A stretch of DNA of 36,553 bases, from assembly GCA_023145835.1 (NCBI GenBank), contig JAGLDH010000037.1, positions 1 to 36,553 on the forward strand. The letters run 5' to 3'. The DNA is from Methylococcales bacterium. GTDB taxonomy: Bacteria > Pseudomonadota > Gammaproteobacteria > Methylococcales > Methylomonadaceae. Below the pieces are notes generated by a model, which made no database searches, was not told the origin of the DNA, and saw only the letters and a list, made by a program, of their open reading frames with translations. Below, piece by piece: positions 27,453 through 36,005 of this stretch (position 1 is the stretch's first letter; each line of letters begins with the position of its first letter). The translations under genes and the position numbers were made by a program.

Positions 27453-28391
27453 TCAGGTGTTTTTAATACTTTGTAACACTTTATTAGTCAAATCTGGCTC
27501 AAAAGATATAAATTTCAAGGCATCTTTCTCTCTTCGTAACCAAGTAAATTGTCTTTTTGCTAATTGCCTTGTCGCTACAATTCCTTTTTCTATCATTGTA
27601 TCCAGATCATATTTTCCTTGTAAATAACCCCATGTCTGACGATACCCTACAGCACGCATAGCGGGCAAATCCTCTGTTAAATCTCCTCGTTGATACAAAG
27701 ACCTTACTTCTTCTATTAACCCAGAATCAACCATCGCCCTGAACCTTTGTGCAATTTTCTCATGCAATTGTTTTCTGTCATCTGGCGCAACAATAAGCTT
27801 TATTTTTTTAAATGGAATCTGATTTTCTTCTGCTTCTCGAAAAAACTGAGTCATTGGTTTACCACTAAGCTCATACACCTCTAATGCACGTTGAATTCTT
27901 TGTGGATCATTAGGATGAATCCTCTTCGCAGATTCAGGATCTATTTTTTTTAGCTTTAAATGCATAGCTTCTTTACCAAGTGTAGCTAATTCTTCATCTA
28001 ATTTTTTTCTAACTTCATGATTTGCTTCTGGTAAAGAAGCCAAGCCATTGAAAAGTGAATTAAAATATAACATAGTACCACCTGTCAATATAGGTACTTT
28101 TCCATGTTTTGAAATATCTTCCATTATTTTTAAAGCAGATTGTCTAAAACTGCCTGTAGAATAGGATTCGATAGGGTCAATAATATCTATTAGATGATGC
28201 CGAATCCCTTGGCGCTCTTCCAAAGATGGCTTAGCAGTGCCAATATCCATGCCTTTATAGACTAAAGCAGAATCAACACTGATAATTTCTGTATCCAATG
28301 CTTGAGCCAACCGTACAGATAGTTCAGTTTTTCCTGAAGCTGTTGGACCCATAAGAAAAATTGCAGATGGCAACGTATCTTGATTCATCAC
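27453..28391 (-). CDS. miaA: tRNA dimethylallyltransferase MiaA
   Basis: 312 residues. P-loop GPTASGKTELS (15-25), DSALVYKGMDIGTAKPS (an SAL variant of the usual DSRQVY), and the tRNA-binding region RAVGYRQTWGYLQGKYDLDTMIEKGIVATRQLAKRQFTWLR. It adds the isopentenyl group to A37 of tRNAs reading UNN codons, which includes the tRNA-Leu(CAA) in this window. It abuts mutL (adjacent positions, no gap), so it is translated from the same mRNA. Confidence 0.97.
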   Translation of the reverse strand: MMNQDTLPSAIFLMGPTASGKTELSVRLAQALDTEIISVDSALVYKGMDIGTAKPSLEERQGIRHHLIDIIDPIESYSTGSFRQSALKIMEDISKHGKVPILTGGTMLYFNSLFNGLASLPEANHEVRKKLDEELATLGKEAMHLKLKKIDPESAKRIHPNDPQRIQRALEVYELSGKPMTQFFREAEENQIPFKKIKLIVAPDDRKQLHEKIAQRFRAMVDSGLIEEVRSLYQRGDLTEDLPAMRAVGYRQTWGYLQGKYDLDTMIEKGIVATRQLAKRQFTWLRREKDALKFISFEPDLTNKVLQSIKNT

Positions 28392-30215
28392 TTATTGTCC
28401 GCGAAGAAAAAACTTATCTAAATCTGCAGTACTAAATTCAACCCAAGTAGGTCTTCCATGATTACATTGCCCTATTCGTTCCGTTTGTTCCATATCTCTC
28501 AACAACGCATTCATTTCATCAATTGTTAACTTGCGCTTGGCTCTGACAGAACCATGACAAGCCATAGTGGCTAAAATTTCATTCGATTTTTCTAACACAC
28601 GTTGACTCATTCCATGTGTCACAATATCCGCTAAAATATCTTTAATCAAAGTATCCATATTTTCACGCCCTAGCAATGCTGGCGTAGACCTTAGCACTAT
28701 CGTTTCTGGCCCAGATCTATTCAACTCAAATCCTAGTGCTTCAAAAAAGGGATGTTCTTGCTCTGCCAACTCAGCTTCAACACTACTCACTTGAATTTTA
28801 AGAGGCAATAATAATGGTTGGCTTGGAACGTTTCCTTCATAATACTGTTTTTTTAATCGCTCATAATTTACACGCTCATGTGCTGCATGTGCATCAACTA
28901 AAATAATACCTGTTTCTGTTTCCGACAAAATAAAAACACTATGTAAATGAGCGATAGCATAACCTAATGGGTAGGTACCTTCAGTCGCATTCAGAATAGA
29001 TTGGTTGGCATCATCATTAGTGATACTTTCATGTTTAGGATATAAAGATGCATAAGCTTTAATATCTTCTGCTACGTTCATGGATAATGATGATTGTATA
29101 GGAGAGGGAGTCGAACTAAATGATCTGTTTTTTATTGGTAAAGGAGAATCAGGCTCTGTTGGCTGAATAGGTGTAAATTCTTCAATTTTTACGACGCTAT
29201 TTTGCTGGTTTCCTGGCCTAAGATCAGCAAGAGAACGATGTAAAGCCCTATACAAAAAATCGTGAACTAATCGCCCTTCCCTAAACCTCACTTCAAGTTT
29301 TGCTGGATGTGCATTAACATCAACCAAAGCAGGGTCTAACGTCAAATATAAGACAAAAACAGGATGACGACCATGAAATAACACATCTTGATAAGCCTGT
29401 TTGACTGCATGCGTAACTAATCGATCTTTAATTAAGCGTCCATTAACATAAAAGAATTGCATATCCTGCTGACTGCGAGAAAATGTAGGCAATCCAACCC
29501 AGCCTCTCAGTTGTAGACCAGATGCTTCAAAGTCAATTTTGACTGAATTTTCAATAAAAGCAGAGCCACAAATACTCGCTATTCTTTTTTCTTGATCATA
29601 CTCTAACTCAGCTGGCTTTAGGTTAATAATTTCTCGCTGATTATGATTTAAAGTAAACCCTATATCAAAACGACTTAAAGCCATTTTTTTTATCAGGCTC
29701 TCAATATGCGAAAACTCTGTTTTCTCTGTTTTTAAAAATTTACGCCTCGCTGGTGTGTTATAAAACAGATCTCTTACATCAATTGTTGTTCCTGCTGGAT
29801 GAGGGTCAGGTTGTGGATCAAAATCTTTTTCTGACCCATCTGCACTGACTTTCCATGCACAATCTGCATCATTAGTCCGAGAAATTAGAGTCAGCCTTGC
29901 CACAGAACTAATACTTGGCAAAGCTTCCCCACGAAACCCCATACTAGATACATGTTCTAGATCTTGTAAACTTGCTATTTTACTGGTTGCATGTCGTGAT
30001 AAAGCCAAAGGTAAATCATCTTTAAAAATACCACAACCATTGTCACGGATTTTAATAATACGAATCCCACCTTGTTCTACATCAATAGTGATTTGAGTTG
30101 CACCCGCATCAAAACAATTTTCCACTAATTCTTTAACAATTGAAGAAGGCCTTTCGACCACTTCGCCAGCAGCAATTTGATTAACGAGTTGAGTGGGAAG
30201 AGATTGAATTCGCAT
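28392..30215 (-). CDS. mutL: DNA mismatch repair protein MutL
   Basis: 607 residues. The GHKL ATPase has EVVERPSSIVKELVENCFDAG (18-38), DNGCGI (58-63) and GFRGEAL (93-99). A Pro/Ser-rich linker (about 335-400) leads to the dimerisation domain. That domain contains DAHAAHERVNYE (441-452), matching the DQHA(X)2E(X)4E endonuclease metal motif except for Ala in place of Gln, then QPLLLP (466-471), which fits the beta-clamp-binding motif, and CNHGRPT near the C-terminus. It looks like a nicking-type MutL rather than the E. coli non-nuclease type (inference). Confidence 0.97.
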   Translation of the reverse strand: MRIQSLPTQLVNQIAAGEVVERPSSIVKELVENCFDAGATQITIDVEQGGIRIIKIRDNGCGIFKDDLPLALSRHATSKIASLQDLEHVSSMGFRGEALPSISSVARLTLISRTNDADCAWKVSADGSEKDFDPQPDPHPAGTTIDVRDLFYNTPARRKFLKTEKTEFSHIESLIKKMALSRFDIGFTLNHNQREIINLKPAELEYDQEKRIASICGSAFIENSVKIDFEASGLQLRGWVGLPTFSRSQQDMQFFYVNGRLIKDRLVTHAVKQAYQDVLFHGRHPVFVLYLTLDPALVDVNAHPAKLEVRFREGRLVHDFLYRALHRSLADLRPGNQQNSVVKIEEFTPIQPTEPDSPLPIKNRSFSSTPSPIQSSLSMNVAEDIKAYASLYPKHESITNDDANQSILNATEGTYPLGYAIAHLHSVFILSETETGIILVDAHAAHERVNYERLKKQYYEGNVPSQPLLLPLKIQVSSVEAELAEQEHPFFEALGFELNRSGPETIVLRSTPALLGRENMDTLIKDILADIVTHGMSQRVLEKSNEILATMACHGSVRAKRKLTIDEMNALLRDMEQTERIGQCNHGRPTWVEFSTADLDKFFLRGQ

Positions 30216-30220
30216 ATCGG

Positions 30221-30883
30221 TTATCGTGAAGGCAATGTTTTTTGATCAACTAGAGTAGATACAAACTGGCTCGCCTCATTAATAGTGATTTCCATTACTT
30301 CTATGAGTTGAGATATATCAATACCTATTTCTACAAATTCATGTTGCAAAGCTGCAATAGCTTGAGCATTAAGGTTATGCTTTAAAAAAAGCACTTGATC
30401 CTTAAATGCGGATAAAACCGGGTGAATTCGACTTTCTGCTTTCCGCATTGTTTTAATTAATCGGCCATATTGCTGTTTGGAAGCTTTTAATTGCTGTCGA
30501 CTTTTAGTGCGCAATGCACGATTACTATATTGACTTAATTCATCTTCCCACTCCTTAAATAAGGACTGACTCACTTCTTCAATAATAGTAATTTGACTAC
30601 CAACTTCCTCAGTTTTCGATTTACAAAAATCAAACTGTCTTTTCAGCAGGTTATAGCGATGCTCAAGCGTAGTTTCTTCTACATTAACAATATCTTTAAA
30701 TTGTTCTAATGCACTCTCAAACTGATCTCTAGTCCCTTTAAGACTATTACAAGCATGGTCAACATGAATAACGACAATATCTCTCTTATGATGACCAAGA
30801 AAGGATTCTCTGCTTAAATAATAAGCACTGTCTCTCATTTTTTTGACAAACGCAATTAGTTGACTAAGTAAAGAAGTATTCAT
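30221..30883 (-). CDS. DUF2959-like coiled-coil protein
   Basis: 220 residues, cytosolic, almost wholly helical with heptad-like stretches (about 35-150) rich in Lys, Glu and Gln. No signal peptide is obvious. It resembles DUF2959 proteins of gammaproteobacteria, some of which are envelope-linked; the match is moderate and the function unknown. Its start lies inside the 3' end of the preceding kinase gene (20-nt overlap) and mutL follows 5 nt after its stop, so it is embedded in a tightly packed operon. Confidence 0.6.
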   Translation of the reverse strand: MNTSLLSQLIAFVKKMRDSAYYLSRESFLGHHKRDIVVIHVDHACNSLKGTRDQFESALEQFKDIVNVEETTLEHRYNLLKRQFDFCKSKTEEVGSQITIIEEVSQSLFKEWEDELSQYSNRALRTKSRQQLKASKQQYGRLIKTMRKAESRIHPVLSAFKDQVLFLKHNLNAQAIAALQHEFVEIGIDISQLIEVMEITINEASQFVSTLVDQKTLPSR

Positions 30884-31433
30884 TAAACTGATGTTTGGTA
30901 AATAGTGTAATGTTATAATTTGTGTTTAAAGTAAAATTGACAAAGGCTCTATCTACCAGCCCTCGATCTTGCATTTGCTGAAGCGTTAAATCCAGCGGAA
31001 TGTCTGCCGATTTCACTAAAATCAACTCATCTGTATTTAATTGTCTAGCTAGCCAAGCAGCAAGGCTATCTGAGGTAACATTCCAACTTGCCTCAATAGT
31101 AGAATCATTTAGCACAGTAGCATCAGGTGACCAAATAACAGCTGAATGATTCATAGTTGCTTGATATATTAAGGAAACATCCTCTATCACCACAAAAGAT
31201 GGCTTAATGCTTTTATATAACAACGCCATTTGTTTCATCGCTAAAATAGCCATTTTATGCGCGGTCACTTCATCAAAGTTCCACTGCTGCTGAGAAGCTC
31301 TCACCTGGTCGGCAAAGACACCTCCACCAGGAACGATAACCACTTTCTCTTTAATATTTTCTACTGTATTTAAACATTGGGCTAGAGAAGCCTCATCAGT
31401 CATTAAACTACCACCCAGTTTAATGACTATCAT
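30864..31433 (-). CDS. Small amino-acid-kinase-family protein, MfnE-like
   Basis: 189 residues, about the minimum for the amino acid kinase fold. Seen: IVIKLGGSL (2-10), VVIVPGGGVFADQVR (about 31-45), and SWNVTSDSLAAWLARQL with ILVKSADI, the nucleotide and substrate-binding segments. The closest role I know for such short kinases in methylotrophs is MfnE-type phosphorylation of the aminomethylfuran intermediate of methanofuran/methylofuran. That cofactor works with Fae and tetrahydromethanopterin. Position next to pabB (pterin precursor supply) fits. The family is clear, the exact substrate inferred. It overlaps pabB by 14 nt and the DUF2959 gene by 20 nt. Confidence 0.72.
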   Translation of the reverse strand: MIVIKLGGSLMTDEASLAQCLNTVENIKEKVVIVPGGGVFADQVRASQQQWNFDEVTAHKMAILAMKQMALLYKSIKPSFVVIEDVSLIYQATMNHSAVIWSPDATVLNDSTIEASWNVTSDSLAAWLARQLNTDELILVKSADIPLDLTLQQMQDRGLVDRAFVNFTLNTNYNITLFTKHQFNEYFFT

Positions 31434-32808
31434 AATCCATAAATTGTTCCAATAAATCTAACAACGCTGCAGCCTTATCATAACTCTCTTGATATTCATC
31501 TTCCATAGCTGAATCATTGACAATGCCGCCACCCGCCCAAAAACGTATGGTATTGTCTGAATGCACTAAGGTACGAATAGCAATATTTGTATCCATATTG
31601 CCATCAAAACCTATATATCCAATAGCACCACAATAAATTCCTCTTCGATTCGGTTCTAATTCTTCTATTATTTCCATCGAACGTATCTTCGGAGCCCCCG
31701 TAATTGATCCCCCTGGGAAACAATTTCTTAACAAGTCCAAGGCATGCTGCCTTTCAGCTAATACTCCTGTTACCGTACTCACCAAATGATGTACTGTCGC
31801 AAAACTTTCCACATCAAATAATTTAGGAACCTGTATTGAGCCTTTCTTGCAGTTTTTACTTAGATCATTTCTTAACAAGTCAACAATCATTAGGTTTTCT
31901 GCCTGATCTTTTTTACTTGTTAATAAATCAGCTATTTGCTTGTCATTTTTAACTTTATCTTGAAATCTAGGTCGCGTCCCTTTTATTGGCTTTGTCTCTA
32001 CGTCTCCATCAGTAACTTTAAGAAAACGCTCAGGCGAAGAGCTTAAAACCTTTACTTCAGGAAAATTTAGATAAGCGCTAAATGGAGCAGGGTTAATTTC
32101 TCTTAATACTTTATAAGCAGCCCAAGAATCACCTGTGCATGGGCTACAAAAACGCTGTGCTAAATTAACCTGATAACTATCTCCTTCTATTAAATAGTTT
32201 TTAATTTTATCAAAAGATTGACTATAAGTTGCCTTACTCATATTAGATTTAGGTTGCTCTAACACAGAAAAAGAGTGATCTTTTCGTTCAGAAAATAAAA
32301 CACCAAACTGTTCAATTAAACTGCCCCAATCATAATGAGGACTTTCATTGCCAATTAACCAACTTTGTTTTTTAAGATGATCAACAACCACTGCCCAACT
32401 GTATATTCCAACAGCCATTTCAGCAATATTTTCTTCATCTTTTGCAATAACGGGTAATCGTTCTACCCGTCGTGCCAAATCATAAGAAAAATAGCCTATC
32501 GCTCCACCATTGAAGGGAATACCTTTAAATGCATCATAATCAGCCGATTCTAGCTGTTTTTTTACTAATACAAATGGATCATCATCTGAAAAATTAATTT
32601 CATTTTGTCTTGTGATTTTTGTCGTTTTTCCAGTTGTAACCAAGGTCACAACTGGATCGGCAGAAATGATGTCATAACGACCTTGGTCACTATATGGGAA
32701 GCCACTATCAAGAAATACAGACCATGGTATATTCGCTATAGGAGAAAATAGTCGTCGACTATCCTCAAAATAAGGTAACGAATGTTTTTTTTGTTTTGTG
32801 ATTGTCAT
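31420..32808 (-). CDS. pabB: Aminodeoxychorismate synthase component I PabB
   Basis: 462 residues of chorismate-binding enzyme. PIKGTRPR at 274-281 has the PabB-type lysine (Lys276) where anthranilate synthase has alanine. GGSITGAPKIRSMEIIEELEP and GAIGYIGFDGNMDTNIAIRTL complete the active site. It makes 4-amino-4-deoxychorismate for p-aminobenzoate, the precursor of folate and of tetrahydromethanopterin. It leads the pabB-kinase-DUF2959-mutL-miaA transcript. A TATAAT at 32844-32839 on its strand may be the -10. Confidence 0.96.
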   Translation of the reverse strand: MTITKQKKHSLPYFEDSRRLFSPIANIPWSVFLDSGFPYSDQGRYDIISADPVVTLVTTGKTTKITRQNEINFSDDDPFVLVKKQLESADYDAFKGIPFNGGAIGYFSYDLARRVERLPVIAKDEENIAEMAVGIYSWAVVVDHLKKQSWLIGNESPHYDWGSLIEQFGVLFSERKDHSFSVLEQPKSNMSKATYSQSFDKIKNYLIEGDSYQVNLAQRFCSPCTGDSWAAYKVLREINPAPFSAYLNFPEVKVLSSSPERFLKVTDGDVETKPIKGTRPRFQDKVKNDKQIADLLTSKKDQAENLMIVDLLRNDLSKNCKKGSIQVPKLFDVESFATVHHLVSTVTGVLAERQHALDLLRNCFPGGSITGAPKIRSMEIIEELEPNRRGIYCGAIGYIGFDGNMDTNIAIRTLVHSDNTIRFWAGGGIVNDSAMEDEYQESYDKAAALLDLLEQFMDYDSH

Positions 32809-32918
32809 TTAAGAATGGGGAACATCGTACATCAGCATATTATACCGACTAATTATCATCAACCAGAGATTAGGTAAAAAAGACTTGATGAATACTACAA
32901 TCAAGGTGCATAAAGTGA

Positions 32919-33497
32919 CTATTTTTTTAAATATGTCGCATATTCCCAATACTTATAGCCCCAATATTTCTTTCCATCAGGCGCTTCTTCACCCACCCAA
33001 CCTTTGGAAATAAGTTCTTTTGCCAAAAACCGGTTAATAATACCGTGCCCTATCAACAATACTGAGCCATGTTTTTCTGCAAGTTGAATTAATTTATCGG
33101 CTGCCAAAGCAACTCGCGATTTGAACAAATCCAAAGATTCTACCTGAATAAAAACACCTGCAAACCAGAAAACTCTATAAACCATACTCCATACATGGGG
33201 CGTTAAGCGAATAAAAGGAATTTGAATTACTGGAAGCTCCGCCTCTCGAAATATTGCATCAATTAAATCGGGTGACTGATAACCAATAATAATTGAAGAA
33301 TGAATAGATCGGGTAAGATGACTACAACCTATAAATTTATAGGTTGATTCACGTATCATTTCTTGGCAAGAGTGATTAACCTCATCTTTTACTCCAACAG
33401 AATTATATGCATCTATCCACTCAGGCATACCTGAAGAGTGAATTCTATCCCACACAGGTAAATCTGGAATTCCGTGCCTTAATATTGTTATTTGCAT
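32919..33497 (-). CDS. Histidine phosphatase superfamily protein
   Basis: About 192 residues from the ATG at 33497, chosen because AGGGA precedes it closely and the next residues MQITILRHG place the phosphatase motif at the N-terminus, as is usual; the frame opens 17 codons earlier at 33548. RHG (Arg7-His8-Gly9) is the phospho-histidine motif, and SVLLIGHGIINRFLAKEL supplies the second catalytic histidine. Substrate unknown; such proteins act on small phosphates or phosphoproteins. It is followed downstream by pabB on the same strand after 110 bp. Confidence 0.82.
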   Translation of the reverse strand: MQITILRHGIPDLPVWDRIHSSGMPEWIDAYNSVGVKDEVNHSCQEMIRESTYKFIGCSHLTRSIHSSIIIGYQSPDLIDAIFREAELPVIQIPFIRLTPHVWSMVYRVFWFAGVFIQVESLDLFKSRVALAADKLIQLAEKHGSVLLIGHGIINRFLAKELISKGWVGEEAPDGKKYWGYKYWEYATYLKK

Positions 33498-33591
33498 ATC
33501 GTCCCTGCTTAGCTTTTCATTCGAAAATCGTTTATCAAATAAAAACAATATATCTTAGAATATAAGAGGTTTAGAATAAAACGAACACCTT

Positions 33592-33852
33592 TTATATTAT
33601 AAAATAACAAGAAAAGGAAAAATAAATAATGAAATTATAGAACAATAGGGGGCGATTATTTTTCGGCACTGTCCTTCTATTTTTATTAATAAGCGCATCA
33701 ATACCCCCATCATTGACAAGCTCTTGATATCGATAAAAGGTATCGCGTGATACGCCCATCATTTTACAGGCTTTGGATACATGACCAAGTTCTTCCGCTA
33801 AGTTTAATAATCCGGCTTTATGTTTTAGGATTGGATTATTAGTTTGAATCAT
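33592..33852 (-). pseudogene. Truncated IS481-type transposase or HTH N-terminus
   Basis: Residues 1-64 (KHKAGLLNLAEELGHVSKACKMMGVSRDTFYRYQELVNDGGIDALINKNRR) are the helix-turn-helix start of IS481-family transposases. After KNRR the match stops and a hydrophobic nonsense tail leads to a stop, so the DDE integrase domain is gone. TAGTCTCAACTAGATCGTAC (minus strand, near 33950-33925) may be the remaining terminal repeat. The insertion marks a boundary between core genes and the tyrS region. Confidence 0.7.
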
Positions 33853-34107
33853 TAGAGTGTTTCCTTTTTAAATTAAAGATTCGACACCTTTATCAAAACG
33901 GGTAACTCTCTTCTTGTCAATATGAAGTGTACGATCTAGTTGAGACTAATACAAATTAAACACGATTACAATGAAGTACGGGATAAGATCTTTATTTTTG
34001 CTGCAAAAAACAAGACCAGATCCTTGTTATTTCGCTTATTTACTCTTCATTAACGATATACTCTGCTAACTATATTTATCTTAAGTGACCTTAGCCGTAT
34101 AAAAACT

Positions 34108-35418
34108 ATGAAAAACTATATTGAAGAATTAACTTGGCGTGGAATGATTCACAATGTAATGCCTGGTGCTGAGGAGCATCTAAACGAAGCAATGCGCTCT
34201 GCGTATGTGGGTTTTGATCCTACCGCAGATTCTTTACATATCGGTAACCTAGTACCCATCATGTTGCTGGCACATTTCCAGCGTTGTGGACACAAACCTG
34301 TCGCCTTAGTGGGAGGGGCAACAGGTATGATTGGTGATCCTTCAGGTAAATCTGCTGAGCGTAATTTATTAGATGAGAAGACCTTACGGCATAATCAAGA
34401 TGCGATACAAAAGCAGTTGGCTCACTTCTTAAATTTTGATGAGAACGACTCAGAAAACAGTGCTGTTATGGTAAATAATTATGATTGGATGAAAGAGTTT
34501 TCATTTCTGGATTTTATTCGAGATGTAGGTAAGCACATCACAGTTAACTACATGATGGCTAAAGATTCAGTGAAAAACCGTATTACGTCTGATGAATCTG
34601 ATGGTGGTTCTGAAGGAATGAGTTTTACAGAGTTCACTTATCAGTTAGTACAGGGCTATGACTTCTTACATTTATATCAAGAAAGAAATTGTACGTTGCA
34701 AATGGGTGGCAGTGATCAATGGGGAAATATTACCACAGGTACAGAGTTGGTGCGCAGAATAGGCCACGGCAAGGCGTATGCAATAACATGCCCTTTGATC
34801 ACCAAAGCGGATGGCTCTAAATTTGGTAAGAGTGAGGGCGGTAATATTTGGCTTGATTCAGCCAGAACATTACCTTATAAATTTTATCAGTATTGGTTAA
34901 ACTCAGGCGATGAAGATAGCGAAAAGTACATTCGCATTTTTACATTCCTAGCTAAAGATGAAATCGACTCATTGATATCAGAGCATCAAGAAGCACCACA
35001 TATGCGTGTTTTACAAAAGCGTTTAGCAGCTGAAATTACAATGATGGTGCATTCAGAAGCTGATCTGGAAAATGCCATGAAAGCAAGCTCGATTCTTTTT
35101 GGTAAGTCTACAGCTGATGATCTTAAAGCTTTAGACGAGCAAACCTTCCTAGATGTTTTTGATGGTGTTCCACAAAACGAAGTTGCTATGGCAGAGATTG
35201 AAAAAGGTTATGATATTGTTTCAGCAATGGCGACGGATACACAGTTTTTAAAATCCAATAGTGAAGTTCGTCGTGCTCTTAAGCAAAATTCAATTTCGGT
35301 AAATAAAGAAAAAGTATCGGGTGAGGATTATAAGCTTACACAAGCAGACCTTATTAATGAAAAATTTATATTATTACAACGTGGTAAGAAGAATTACTAT
35401 TTATTAAAAGTAGTTTGA
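34108..35418 (+). CDS. tyrS: Tyrosyl-tRNA synthetase, Bacteroidota-like type
   Basis: 436 residues. Class I signature HIGN (44-47) and KFGKS (238-242) are intact; [14 protein letters not shown] and [17 protein letters not shown] complete the active site, and a C-terminal S4-like domain ends [13 protein letters not shown]. Phrases such as [52 protein letters not shown] and GKKNYYL are those I associate with TyrRS of Bacteroidota, not with the usual gammaproteobacterial TyrS. The gene looks richer in G+C than its neighbours, stands alone on the plus strand and is flanked by IS debris, all consistent with horizontal gain. Activity is expected to be normal. Confidence 0.95.
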   Translation: MKNYIEELTWRGMIHNVMPGAEEHLNEAMRSAYVGFDPTADSLHIGNLVPIMLLAHFQRCGHKPVALVGGATGMIGDPSGKSAERNLLDEKTLRHNQDAIQKQLAHFLNFDENDSENSAVMVNNYDWMKEFSFLDFIRDVGKHITVNYMMAKDSVKNRITSDESDGGSEGMSFTEFTYQLVQGYDFLHLYQERNCTLQMGGSDQWGNITTGTELVRRIGHGKAYAITCPLITKADGSKFGKSEGGNIWLDSARTLPYKFYQYWLNSGDEDSEKYIRIFTFLAKDEIDSLISEHQEAPHMRVLQKRLAAEITMMVHSEADLENAMKASSILFGKSTADDLKALDEQTFLDVFDGVPQNEVAMAEIEKGYDIVSAMATDTQFLKSNSEVRRALKQNSISVNKEKVSGEDYKLTQADLINEKFILLQRGKKNYYLLKVV

Positions 35419-35548
35419 TAAAAGATAGTACTTTTAGTAATATATATTTATAAGCAACTGTTTTATATAAATTAATAAGCTAAATATCACTCTATTACAA
35501 CACATTACAGTATGTACAAAAGTGGCGTATAAACTAATTAGAGCCTGT

Positions 35549-35770
35549 TCAGTAAGTCAGCAATCGTTTTTCACAAAACAGTTCGGTTAGGCCAAAAAAC
35601 TGAAAAATTTTGTGTGTCTGGCGACTGAATAATATCTTAATTTTCTTCAATTTCACTATCAGGCTGATTAGGCTCTTTTTACAGTACGCAAAAAAGATTT
35701 TTTCTAGGGTCAATAGGTTCATCACTAAAAAGATGTTGTTAATCCAAGCGATAGAGGTGTCAGTTTTTGG
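35549..35770 (-). pseudogene. Possible transposase C-terminal remnant
   Basis: The minus-strand frame ends LKKIKILFSRQTHKIFQFFGLTELFCEKRLLTY and stops just inside GAGCCTGTTCAGTAAG (35541-35556 on the plus strand), which resembles the terminal repeat of an insertion sequence. I cannot name the family. The frame continues upstream to 35860, but there it runs antisense through the LCCL-gene remnant, so only this part is likely to be IS-derived. Confidence 0.3.
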
Positions 35771-36005
35771 CTTAATTAATAACAGTAATAATAACCCAAA
35801 CCCTAACCCCACACCTAATGTAAGTGATATTAATTGGAGTAAAAGGCTGCTTCGGTACAACAGCTGTTCATGCAGGATTAATCAATACTTCATGGTAACA
35901 ATAGAAATTCGTGCAAACCTTGAATCTTATGTATCAATCGAGAAAAATGGCGTTACAAGTAATTCTTGGGGTAGTTGGCATGGAAATTTTGCTTTTATTC
36001 GCTGA
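35771..36005 (+). pseudogene. Frameshifted LCCL-domain protein fragment
   Basis: An Asn/Pro linker (NNSNNNPNPNPTPNVSDINWS) leads into two pieces of an LCCL domain in different frames: GCFGTTAVHAGLINTS (about 35850-35897), matching the C-x-x-A-A-V-H-A-G-x-I core, and MVTIEIRANLES...KNGVTSNSWGSWHGNFAFIR (about 35893-36005), matching the NGVTSxxxGSW closing motif. At least one frameshift near 35895, and probably a deletion before 35850, break it. LCCL proteins are usually secreted and bind carbohydrate or lipid; this copy is dead unless the shift is a sequence error. The N-terminal part is missing or replaced by IS-like sequence. Confidence 0.6.

Noticed and set aside
35610-35770. Plus-strand coding frame before the LCCL pieces
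   Set aside because: The peptide is unlike any protein I know and runs antisense to the putative IS remnant; only the part after 35771 resembles a real protein.
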